Part shown: in pieces, positions 15,750 to 23,663 of the stretch
Layout of the letters: each line of letters starts with the position of its first letter
How positions within the stretch are numbered: position 1 is the first letter of the stretch
DNA from: CAVPRW01 sp046727435 [NCBI: bacterium]
GTDB taxonomy: Bacteria; Tectomicrobia; Entotheonellia; J063
Reading direction: 5' to 3'
DNA length: 25,345 nt
NCBI GenBank assembly: GCA_046727435.1
Contig: JBKPCR010000538.1
Location: 1-25,345 of the forward strand
Notes under the pieces: model-generated
The model's database searches: none
Told to the model about the DNA's origin: nothing
The model's input: only the letters and a program-made list of their open reading frames with translations
Position numbers and translations under genes: made by a program

Positions 15750-15959
15750 TCAATAACCTAAGAAGCGGCGCGGAGGTTGGACCTGCCGTTCGATCTCGTT
15801 GAGAGTGAAGCTACAGCCCCCATGGTTGCACACGCGCTCCAATAGAGTCTTAGCACTTTGAATAAGGCGCTTGTTCATATCCTCTCGGGGCGTCGTCGCA
15901 TAGTGCCCGAGAATGTTTCGGATTGTCTCCATCTCCGAAACTGCAAGGTTAAGATGTGA
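15750..15959 (-). pseudogene. Truncated C-terminal gene piece cut by the IS3 element
   Basis: A minus frame is open from the end of the IS3 inverted repeat (15960) to the stop at 15750. It encodes about 69 residues including NLAVSEMETIRNILGHYATT, then EDMNKRLIQSAKTLLERVCN. The amphipathic helices look real and the frame continues unbroken to the element edge, which suggests that an older gene lost its 5' part when the IS arrived. An internal ATG exists at 15932 but its ribosome site (GGAG) is directly adjacent, too close to use. I do not recognise the family. Confidence 0.4.
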
Positions 15960-16803
15960 TGGTCAAGTAAAAACGGACACTGCGTGAAGCCACCCTGCCC
16001 AACCTCTCGAAGTCATGGGGACTGACATACCCCACATACGCGTGCAATCGCTTGCTGTTGTAGAACATTGCGATGTACTCGATCACATCATCCCGCGCTT
16101 CCTGCCGCGTGGCATAGTGCCGCCGTGCGGTACGCTCCCCCTTGACACTCCCAAAGAACCGCTCGGCCACGGCGTTGTCTATGCACTCGCCCGTGCGGCT
16201 CATACGACAGCAGAGGCCATGTTCCGCCAGCAGGGTTTGATCGGCATGACACGCATCTTGACTCCCCCGAGCCGAATGATGGATCAGCCCGGCCGAGGCA
16301 CGCCGGCGCCCCAGCGCCATGCCCAACGCTGCCTGCACCAAGGCGGCATCCCTCCGGCTCTGCCTCGCCCAGCCTACCACCTGGCGCGAAGGCAAGTCCA
16401 ACCACACCGCGAGATACTCCCACCCGTCTGCCGTCCACACGTCGGTGATATCTCCCCCCCCCACCGTATCAGGCGGCGCGACGGCAAACGGCCGCGCCAA
16501 GAGATGCGGTGCGACCGCATCGCCATGGCGACTGTCGGTGGTGACGGAACCCCGCTTCCGGCGCCGCACGGCGACCCCTGCCTGTGGCCTCAACCGCCGC
16601 GCGTTGTCCCGTCCCACGGCATCGCCCTCGGCCTGGAGTGGCTTGGCCATGCGCCGACTCCCATCACTGTGACCCGTCTCGGCCTGAAGCGCTTTCACAC
16701 GCGCCAGCAGGGCCACCTCGGCACGATCCCTCCGTGGGGCAGCTTGACGCTGGGCATAGGCGTAAAATCCGCTGCGACTGACCTCCAACACCTCACACCA
16801 CAC
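15949..16803 (-). pseudogene. IS3-family orfB transposase, catalytic Asp lost
   Basis: 284 residues from a GTG at 16803. In a working element the frame would be entered by -1 frameshift from orfA; it is open back to a TAG just upstream. It starts with the SRSGFYAY block, followed by the HTH_21 region. The rve core shows the first Asp in GGGDITDVWTADGWEYLAVW. The second catalytic Asp, which sits in the family motif H-S-D-R-G-S-Q, is replaced by Ala (HHSARGSQ). The third acid is kept in ECIDNAVAERFFGSVKGE. The Asp-to-Ala change should abolish strand transfer. The stop codon lies outside the inverted repeat, in flanking DNA, so the original terminus may have been altered. Confidence 0.8.
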
Positions 16804-17206
16804 GGCAAGCGGCCCGGTCTCCTGGTGCTGGACGATACAGGCCTATCTCCCTTCGACTCGCTGGCCACGAAGCCCAGGGCTGTTTTTAAAATATCGCGCG
16901 CTATCCGCAAGCGCCTGTTTTCTTCCCGGAACCGGTGTCATGCCTCCTGGTCCAGTGATACCCGACCATTCCCAGGAATCGCCCCGTTCTTTGTCGGCTC
17001 GACCTCCCGTGTCCAGCCACCGAGCATCGTGGCCTGGAGTCCCAGATGGCGGGCCGCTTCCGCCACCGCATCGCCCTGAGCGGTCACCAGGCGAACCGCG
17101 TCGCGTTTAAATTCCGCAGTATAGGTACGGCGTTTATCTGTCATCATCGGACACCTCCCTTTCCTATCTTATCACCCTTATGAAGGTGTCCATTTCTAGT
17201 AAACCA
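15960..17206 (-). mobile_element. IS3-family insertion sequence with both ends, inactivated
   Basis: A 1247-bp element read on the minus strand. The ends match as imperfect inverted repeats of about 21 bp: the left end begins TGGTCAAGTAAAAACGG (15960), the right end on the other strand begins TGGTTTACTAGAAATGG (17206), and both continue GACAC. It carries orfA (17147 leftward) and orfB in the -1 frame, the layout of the IS3 family. No target-site duplication is visible (TGA left, CAA right). Both frames carry inactivating changes, listed under each. The right end lies 45 bp upstream of the start of the gene at 17251. Confidence 0.85.
16851..17147 (-). pseudogene. IS3-family orfA with internal stop codon
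   Basis: From ATG 17147 (or the adjacent ATG) the frame reads DKRRTYTAEFKRDAVRLVTA, the helix-turn-helix start of IS3-family orfA. It continues to GNGRVSLDQEA, where TGA (16938-16940) interrupts it. The same frame then continues with FREENRRLRIARDILKTALG and FVASESK, the expected leucine-zipper and C-terminal segment. Only this one stop separates the two halves, so it is a simple nonsense change. With the orfB substitution it makes the element non-autonomous. Confidence 0.8.
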
Positions 17207-17250
17207 CAACACTGTCAGTCCTTCCTTACAATAAATGAGGTTTGTCAAGG

Positions 17251-18271
17251 ATGGATATCTACTTTTCAGACTTCTTCCGGGTATCGCCAGATCTCCTTGA
17301 GGAGCACGGGGCTTTCGATATCTCCCTGGTGAACGATCTTCCTCTCTTTATTGATCCCTTTCTCCTCTTCAACAGCGATAACCCCAGCTACCAAGAGCTT
17401 CACGAAGGACTGATCCGCTACATGCGCTTTCTGAAGAGTGTCTCCGGCGATCCATCTATCAAACCCCCGCTACTTGAAGCATGGTTCACGTTTCCCGAAA
17501 TTAAGCAGAATTGGCTCGGCTACAGTCAGAAGGGAAATCGCGGCCACGGCCTTGGACTCGACTTCGCCTATGCTCTTCACCGAAATCTACATACGGTCTT
17601 TCGAGATTTCGGAGAGGAGACAATCACTCGCAGCAGTCACTTAGAGAAGCTTTGCCTGATCCGGGACGGCGTTGGGCGGGATAATATTAGTGACTTCACC
17701 ACGAATCTGATCGCAGCTTTTCTCGCGGAATACACTCAGACATTTGCGTGTCAACACATCGCCAACGGGCTTCGTCGTCGCGTTCCCGTGCTCAAAGCAG
17801 AGTTCAACTACCATACTCGATCATGGGTGAATAGGAGCTACGAGCTGCTGTTTTTCGAGGGAGACTACATTCTTCTCACGCCGAAAGATATACTCACCAA
17901 GGATGAGACGTGGATTAACCACCCTGAGCTTCTGGATCGCTTCACAGAGATCGCTGACTCGCTGCCAAATCCTGTACTACGTGCGCAAGTGAACGAATAC
18001 CTTCTTCGCGTGCTGCCGGATGAACCGAAGGCAAGCAAAGAAGAAATTCATAAAGCTGTCAGCCACATCATTGAAAAATTCCCACAGGTTCTCGACTATT
18101 ACATCCGCGAAAAGGAGGACCACTCTTCTGAAGCTATATCTCTCAGCAAGGCCCGCGTTGCCGAGGTCGAAAAGCGTTTTGTCTGGAAGGTTCGCCAGCT
18201 CGTCGCCGAATATCTTGAGCCGGGCGGCTTTTATCGTGTTGGTGGCAATACCTACGATGAAGCACGCGAAC
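17251..18271 (+). pseudogene. Large conserved protein, N-terminal part, interrupted
   Basis: The frame begins MDIYFSDFFRVSPDLLEEHG at ATG 17251; the open frame to 17242 uses a TTG and is less likely. It continues about 340 residues through NDLPLFIDPFLLFNS, GLGLDFAYALHRNL, SHLEKLCLIRDGVGRDNISD, ILLTPKDILTKDETWINHPE and GGFYRVGGNTYDEARERV, where homologous sequence ends. From memory, this is a family of roughly 600-residue uncharacterised proteins whose C-terminal third carries a PD-(D/E)XK-like nuclease core (DYK...EFKLAxNxxLxxNL). Here an IS630 fragment follows at about 18272, and the end of the protein resumes at about 18588, so the gene is broken. The family's function is not established; a role in DNA restriction or defence is inference. 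Confidence 0.7.
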
Positions 18272-18574
18272 GCGTTGAACACGCATACCCCCGCGGCCTT
18301 GTATGCAACCTTTCCGCCGGCGGAAGCCTGTCGCATTTTGCGGAAGCTGGATTTCCACTATACGCCCAAGCATGGCAGCTGGCTCAATATGGCGGAAATA
18401 GAGTTCGCGGTGGTGTCGACCCAATGTCTGGACCGACGATTGGCAGACCAGGAGAAGGTCCGCCACGCGATCGCCGCCTGGGAAACCCGACGCAATGCGG
18501 CCAAGGCCACCGTCGACTGGCGCTTTACCACGACAAAGGCACGACGTAAACTCAAACATATTTACCCATTATGA
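18272..18574 (+). mobile_element. IS630-family transposase C-terminal fragment inside the 17251 gene
   Basis: The frame opens LNTHTPAALYATFPPAEACR and continues FHYTPKHGSWLNMAEIEF, QCLDRRLADQEKVRHAIAAW, RRNAAKATVDWRFTTTKAR and KLKHIYPL before TGA at 18574. This is the C-terminal third of an IS630-type transposase, with the last catalytic Glu in GSWLNMAEIE. It differs from the other IS630 piece at 15395. The first two catalytic acids and the left end are absent, and host gene sequence resumes within about 15 bp of the stop. The right end is therefore also lost, and the insertion was followed by deletion. Confidence 0.8.
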
Positions 18575-18587
18575 TCCGTGTGGTGAA

Positions 18588-18718
18588 CCACTAGCGAAGA
18601 GCACACAATTGGAGCGAAACCTTGCCAAGCAGGTCGGGATTTATGAGAAAGCAGGTAATGCTACCCAATCCTCGATAAAGGCCATCCTGTACTTTACGGA
18701 TGATCAGCTCTTACGGGA
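18588..18718 (+). pseudogene. C-terminal fragment of the interrupted 17251 gene
   Basis: The frame EPLAKSTQLERNLAKQVGIY, then EKAGNATQSSIKAILYFTDD, matches the end of the nuclease-like domain of the family described at 17251 (LAxNxQLxxNLxxQVxIYEKA, then SIKxILYF). The preceding core strands with the catalytic residues are missing, and the residues after QLL (about 18718) are replaced by GC-rich unrelated DNA. Together with 17251-18271 this marks one gene with an insertion, an internal deletion and a lost end. Confidence 0.65.
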
Positions 18719-19047
18719 GGCCGCACCGCGCGATCGGGCGCGCACGGCGGGAGGCCGGCGTGACCTGCTGGACATCGAGGCCGTCGTGGCGGCGTGCTTC
18801 CGCACGGAGCCAGGCTGGTGATGGGCGATCGGGCGCCGCCCGTGGACGCCCGGCCCGGACGGACCGGGCCTGCGTCCGCTCGGACACGCCGCGGCGCTGG
18901 CGACCCGCGCGCCTGCGCCTGCGCCGTGCGGTCATGGCGATCCCTCCTGCGTGGAGGGTGGAGACCGGCAGTCGAGCCCAGCCGTGGGGTGGGAGAAGGG
19001 TCCGATGCACGCAGAGGCCGGCCGGGCACAACGGCGCGGAGCGCTTA
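18719..19047. other. GC-rich block of unclear origin
   Basis: Base composition rises sharply here compared with both neighbours. Several frames are open on both strands, but all are Arg/Gly/Pro/Ala-rich and look like composition artefacts. A perfect 7-bp stem, GGCCCGG with CCGGGCC (18852-18870), has no T-run after it. The block ends at the attC-like site. It may be an integron-cassette remnant without a recognisable gene. Confidence 0.4.
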
Positions 19048-19111
19048 GTTCAACCATGGCGTGCAGCCGACGCGCAACAAGCCGCGCGCGGCTGACGCCC
19101 GGGCGTTGAGC
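19048..19111 (+). other. attC-like integron recombination site
   Basis: The 64-bp site has R''-type GTTCAAC (19048-19054) and R'-type GTTGAGC (19105-19111). Both fit the consensus RYYYAAC and GTTRRRY, and they are complementary at 6 of 7 positions. Between them GTGCAGCCGACGCG pairs with CGCGCGGCTGACGC. The left arm carries one extra A (GCCGACGC against GCC-G-CGC), the extrahelical base of true attC sites, with the same polarity as the aadA1 attC as I recall it. It lies 122 bp before the MFS gene. No integrase gene is in the window. Confidence 0.55.
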
Positions 19112-19233
19112 TGCACCCATTGCAGCTATACTCTCGAAATAGCCGCACCTGTGTTGGCATCACTATTCTCTCCTCACCAATTCAAGTACTCTCTCAGAGA
19201 ACGTTGTCACAGTAGTACACCAGGAGAGCTTCT

Positions 19234-20496
19234 ATGCCCCAGTACAGTGCAAGTTTATGGCGACACCGTGATTTTCGTACGCTGTGGATCGGGGCGACGA
19301 TTTCGAACTTTGGCTCCGCGATTACGAGCCTCGCACTGCCGCTGACTGCGGTCGTGACGCTGCACGCCAGTCCGGCACAAATGGGCGTCCTCGGCGCTGT
19401 CAGTACCATGCCAGCCTTGCTGTTGAGTCTCCTCGTCGGGGTGTGGGTGGATCGCGTCCGCCGGCGCCCCCTGCTGATCGGGGCTGATCTTGGCCGTGCC
19501 GTGCTGATTGGCGCGGTCCCCCTCATCGCCTTGGGCGGCATCTTGCGGATGGAATATCTGTATGTGGTGAGTTTCCTGGCCGGCATCTTGACGCTCGTCT
19601 CTGATATCGCGAGTACCTCCCTGCTGCCGCACCTCGTGTCACGCAAACAGCTGGTGGAAGGGAACAGCAAGTTAGTCCTCAGTGATTCCGTGGCGAGTAT
19701 CGCTGGCCCAGGCGTGGCGGGCAGTTTGATCCAACTGCTCACGGCCCCACTGGCGATGCTGGTGGATGCCATCTCGTTTCTTGGCTCGGCGCTCTGTCTC
19801 AGTGTGATCCATCCGCACGAGGACACCGCAGCACGTGCACGCTCAGACGCATCGGTCTGGCAGGAGATCGGCGAAGGCTTACAATGGATCATCAAGACTG
19901 CAGCTCTGCGCGCCATGACGATCTCCTCCGGTCTCGGCAGTTTGGCCATCAGTATGCAGCAAACGGTGTTCATGCTCTTCGTCAGTCGCGAGTTGGGTTT
20001 AGAACCGACCGCTGTGGGAATCGTCCTGGCGAGTAGTGGGATCGCTACCGTGCTTGGCGCGTTTCTCGCCGACAAGGTGGCCAAGCAGTGTGGGCCTGGT
20101 CCAGCGATTATCTGGGGCACCTCGTTGGGATGTCTGAGCCAGGGGATCATTCCATTGACCAGTGGTCCCGTGCCGCTCCAGATGGTCCTGCTCATCGGCG
20201 CCCAGTGCCTGCGAGGGATCGGCTCCCCGATCTACAATATCAATCAATTGAGCGTGCGGCAGATGATCACGCCGGATCGGGTGCTCGGGCGGGTCAATGC
20301 GAGTCGCCGCTTTATCGTCTTTGGGATCAGCCCCATTGGAGCCTTACTTGGCGGGGCATTAGGAGAAGTGATCGGGTTGCGATGGACGCTCGTCACGGCC
20401 ACAGCGGTCATGCTCATCGGGTTGCTCAACCTGATGTCCTCGCCGCTCCGCACCCTACGCGAGCCGCCGCTCCCGATGAGTCCATCAACCGCGTAG
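19234..20496 (+). CDS. MFS transporter, probable drug or metabolite exporter
   Basis: 420 residues from ATG 19234, with an AGGAGA ribosome site 6-7 bases upstream. The hydrophobic pattern fits 12 membrane helices. The start LWRHRDFRTLWIGATISNFG and the loop 2-3 motif GVWVDRVRRRPLLIGADLGR (a variant of GxxxDRxxRR) are typical of the MFS_3/DHA3 branch, which includes EntS-like exporters and macrolide exporters. A second-half counterpart lies at LGAFLADKVAKQCG. Proton-driven export across the inner membrane is the expected role; the substrate is unknown. The gene appears intact, including its C-terminus. The next coding sequence begins directly after its stop in another frame without any spacer. 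Confidence 0.87.
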   Translation: MPQYSASLWRHRDFRTLWIGATISNFGSAITSLALPLTAVVTLHASPAQMGVLGAVSTMPALLLSLLVGVWVDRVRRRPLLIGADLGRAVLIGAVPLIALGGILRMEYLYVVSFLAGILTLVSDIASTSLLPHLVSRKQLVEGNSKLVLSDSVASIAGPGVAGSLIQLLTAPLAMLVDAISFLGSALCLSVIHPHEDTAARARSDASVWQEIGEGLQWIIKTAALRAMTISSGLGSLAISMQQTVFMLFVSRELGLEPTAVGIVLASSGIATVLGAFLADKVAKQCGPGPAIIWGTSLGCLSQGIIPLTSGPVPLQMVLLIGAQCLRGIGSPIYNINQLSVRQMITPDRVLGRVNASRRFIVFGISPIGALLGGALGEVIGLRWTLVTATAVMLIGLLNLMSSPLRTLREPPLPMSPSTA

Positions 20497-22780
20497 GCGT
20501 GCACGACGATGCCTTCATCAGCAAGCATCCATTCGAAGGCATAGAGACCTGGCGGAAACTGGTGGGCCATTGCACGCGCATGCTCTGTTCGGTGACGGGG
20601 ACGGAGTATGTCGCACCGGATGAACATCAGCCAGGCACGTCGCTGTTCGAGCTTGACATTCATGCCGACTACGAGCTGACTGAGCAGAGCCTGCTGCAGG
20701 TGGAGGATCTACCGATCGTCGGCACCAAGGAGAAGATGCTCAGGGTGCTGGATACGCTGGGAAACATGGATGAACTTCCGCCGTTGTATCACTGCTATGT
20801 CAGCCGGAGCACGCCGCAGCTGAAGCTGAACCAGGATCTCGAGTTCGACACCAGGCTGGCCAGCCAGCATGTGGGCCAAATGACTGGGGAGTTTCCGCTC
20901 TCGCCCAAGCAACGTAACGCGTTGCACCACTTCCTGAAGCAGGAAGACGGCGAGATACTGGCCGTTAACGGTCCACCGGGTACCGGCAAGACAACCCTGC
21001 TGCGTTCGGTCGTCGCCAACCTGTGGACGCAAGCTGCGCTGGACGAGGCGGAGCCGCCACTCATCGTGGCGGCGTCCAACAACAATCAGGCCGTAACCAA
21101 CATCCTGGAGAGCTTCGCCAAGGTGGATGAGGCTGGCCTTGACGAACGTTTCATGGGGCGCTGGCTGCCGGAGATGGAAAGCTACGGGCTCTACTGCTGC
21201 GCCAGCAACAAGGCGAACGACCAGAATCCCTATCTGTATCACGGTCCGCGGGGCGAAGGCTGTATGCAGGCCTGGCAGACGCGGGAATATTTCGAGCGTG
21301 CCCGCCATCACTTCCTGCTGCACGCGGGCTATTGGCAGGACGGTTCAGCTACCGACCTCAAAGAGGTCAGGAAGTCCCTGCACCGGGCCATGATGCACCG
21401 CCGAAGGCAGATGGTGTCGGGGCTCGAATCGTTGGGAGACTTTCAGGTCGTCGAGCAGGAAGTCATCGCAGCGTACGGTGACATCGACGCCCTGCAAGCA
21501 GAAATCGAGGCCAGGCAGGAACAGCAGGGTGCCGTCACCGGCCCGAAACACTGCACTCGAACGCGCTCGCCGGGCAGATCAATGAGATCAACGACCGTGT
21601 CCTGCGGTTTGAGCTGTTTAAGCTGGCGACCCACTACTGGGAGGCACGCTGGTTGTTGGAGCTCGATGACTTCCTGACAAGCAACGATGCGGATAGGAAG
21701 TCGCCGTCCAAGGTGAGACGCAAGTTGCGCCGCTTCGCCAAGCTGACGCCTTGCTTCGTGTCGACCTTCTACCTGACACCTTCGACCTGTATGGCAGGGG
21801 AGTTTCAGGATGGTGTGTGGATGGATATCCCGCTCCTCGGCGAAATCGATCTGCTGATCGTCGATGAGGCGGGACAGGCGCTGCCGGAAGTCTCGGCCAC
21901 GAGTTTCTCATTGGCCAAGCGTGCCCTGGTAGTGGGAGACACCGACCAGATCGAGCCGGTCTGGAGCGTGCCTGCCAGTGTGGACCGCGCCAACCTCAAG
22001 CTCTACAACCTGCTGGAGGATGAGTGCTCCTACGACGATTTCTGGCTCACCAGTGGTTTGCTGGCGAGCAGCGGCAACTTGATGCGGATCGCCCAGCGCC
22101 AGTGCCATTATCACCAATTTCCCCAACTGCCGCGTGGGTTCTATCTCACCGAGCATCGGCGCTGCTATGACGACATCATCGGTTACTGCAACGCGCTCGT
22201 CTACCAGGGCGTACTCGAGCCACTACGTGGCGATCCGAAAAGACACGTGCCATGGGGAATCCTTTCGAGGGTGCCGGTCGAAGAGCTCTCCAGCTCTTAC
22301 GGGGGGAGCCGTGGCAACCCGGGCGAGGCGAAGAGGATCGCGCAATGGCTGCGCGCGGAGCGGGAGAATATGCTTCACTATGCACGTCAGACCGACCCGA
22401 AGCTGGTGGACAAGAGTGATGAAGAGGTGTTGAAAACGTCCATGGGCATCATCACGCCGTTCAGCAAGCAGGCGATGCTCATCCGCACCGAACTGCGCCG
22501 ACAGGGCATCGATGGTTTGACCGTGGGCACGGTGCATAGCCTTCAGGGCGACGAGCGATTGCTGGTGCTCTTCTCCAGCGTCTACGGCATTAAGGATAAA
22601 GGCACCGGCAAGTTCTACGACCGAGGCCCCAATATGCTGAATGTAGCCGTTTCTCGCGCCAAGGACTCCTTCATCGTCTTTGGACATTCTGATGTTTTCG
22701 GTATGGAAAACCGGGGCACTCCCTCGGGGCTGCTCAGGCAGCGGTTGTCAATGGATGAGTCTACGGCAGAAGTCACTTAA
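20497..22780 (+). pseudogene. SF1 (UPF1/DNA2-like) helicase, truncated and frameshifted
   Basis: A helicase-like protein starts with no start codon directly after the MFS stop (GVHDDAFISKHPFEGIETW); the first in-frame ATG is 20580. Walker A GPPGTGKTT is encoded at 20970. The frame is lost near 21540-21550. The next frame takes over with NALAGQINEINDRVLRFELF, ending AEVT at 22780. Motif II is LLIVDEAGQALPEVSA (about 21850-21890), motif III is VVGDTDQIEP, and motifs V-VI are TVGTVHSLQGDERLLV and NVAVSRAKDSFIVFG. All helicase motifs survive, but the N-terminal region is missing and one indel splits the protein. UPF1-like helicases occur in repair and in several phage-defence systems. An attC-like site follows 58 bp downstream. 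Confidence 0.8.
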
Positions 22781-22838
22781 CCAAAGTATTGGGGCGGGAG
22801 AACTCGGACACCCGTGTTCCTCTCACCGGCGGCCAAGA

Positions 22839-22895
22839 GCCCAACCAGGCGCTGGAGCCGACGCGCCAAAGCGCGCGGCTCAGCTCCGCGTGAGC
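22839..22895 (+). other. Second attC-like site, R' degenerate
   Basis: GCCCAAC (22839-22845) fits R''. GGAGCCGACGCGC pairs with GCGCGCGGCTCAGCTCC around a short CAAA loop, and the left arm carries the same extra A as the 19048 site. The right end GCGTGAGC lacks one T compared with GCGTTGAGC of the first site, so R' is damaged. It has the same orientation as the first site and lies 58 bp after the helicase stop, the position an attC takes at the end of a cassette gene. Confidence 0.42.
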
Positions 22896-23378
22896 CAGCC
22901 CAGTATTAGTCCTTTCTGTGATGATATTATTACTGGTACAGATTCTCCCCTGGAGAGCGGGCTTTACGTGAACGACCAATTTCCAGATCGGCTTGTAGTG
23001 ACTTGGCTTCTCCAACAAGAATTTTGTGGGTTTGATGAAGGTTGTACCTGCATCAGTGACAACACTATTCAACTGATTCTCTTTGCTGATGGCCGCATAC
23101 AATTCATCTATGGTGGTGTTACTTCGCGCGATGCTATTGTAGGAATCACACCGGGAGGAGTTGCTCCCATCCTCGAAGTCGATTTTTCCACAGAGCGCTC
23201 TTTCAGTACCAGTGGACAGACAACCATACTCCAGCAGTTTACAACCCCGGATCCAATGGGGACAACTGATCCACCTGGGTCGCGGAAAGGACCTGAAGAG
23301 CCATTTGACCTAGATGGGCAGGTTATTGTGTTCAGCCCAAATGGCAGCCGCGGGTATGACGTAGAGGTCACCCAAGTC
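22896..23378 (+). pseudogene. Fragment of a secreted beta-rich protein
   Basis: The plus frame (closed by a stop at 23537) encodes about 160 residues beginning right after the attC-like site. It includes GLYVNDQFPDRLVVTWLLQQ, NTIQLILFADGRIQFIYGGV, TSRDAIVGITPGGVAPILEV and DLDGQVIVFSPNGSRGYDV. The pattern FPDRxVVTW, then NTxQLxLFaDGRIQFxY and aIVGITPG, occurs in large secreted or surface proteins with NIDO/VCBS-like domains. There is no start codon or signal peptide, because the 5' part is replaced by the attC-like site, and no recognisable end. Codon use is more AT-rich than in the neighbours. This is a partial gene. Confidence 0.55.
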
Positions 23379-23663
23379 GGCCAGCCCCTTGCTGGGTATC
23401 GCTATATCCCCATGGCCTTACTAAGCGCACTGAAGCGACCGTGCTGGTGGGATACCCAAATCAAAACTCTTACCGTGAGTCGCCCTCGCCGTCGGACCTA
23501 TCGGTCTATGTCAAATGCCTACGACTACGCCATCTGAGAGACATCACCGTAGCCCACAGATCGTGTCAATGCTGCGACGGGCAGAATCAGCCCACGTTCT
23601 CCGTGACCAACCAATCATATGACAGAAACTTCGTCCAGCACTGCTTTCAGAACAGTCCACCTA
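23379..23663. other. Intergenic region without clear gene
   Basis: The frame of the preceding fragment continues to 23537 but loses protein character, and another plus frame (from 23441) is no better. No repeat, terminator or RNA was recognised before the convergent gene that stops at 23664. Confidence 0.35.

Noticed and set aside
16015-17079. 354-residue plus-strand open frame across the IS3 element
   Set aside because: Antisense to orfB and orfA of the IS3 transposase, which have clear family motifs.
18794-19048. 84-residue plus frame ending exactly at the attC-like site, as a cassette gene would
   Set aside because: Tempting position, but the sequence is Arg/Gly/Pro-rich with no family likeness, and other frames in the GC-rich block are equally open.
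19194-20195. 333-residue minus-strand open frame opposite the MFS gene
   Set aside because: Ser/Thr/Arg-rich shadow of membrane-helix codons; no start signal.
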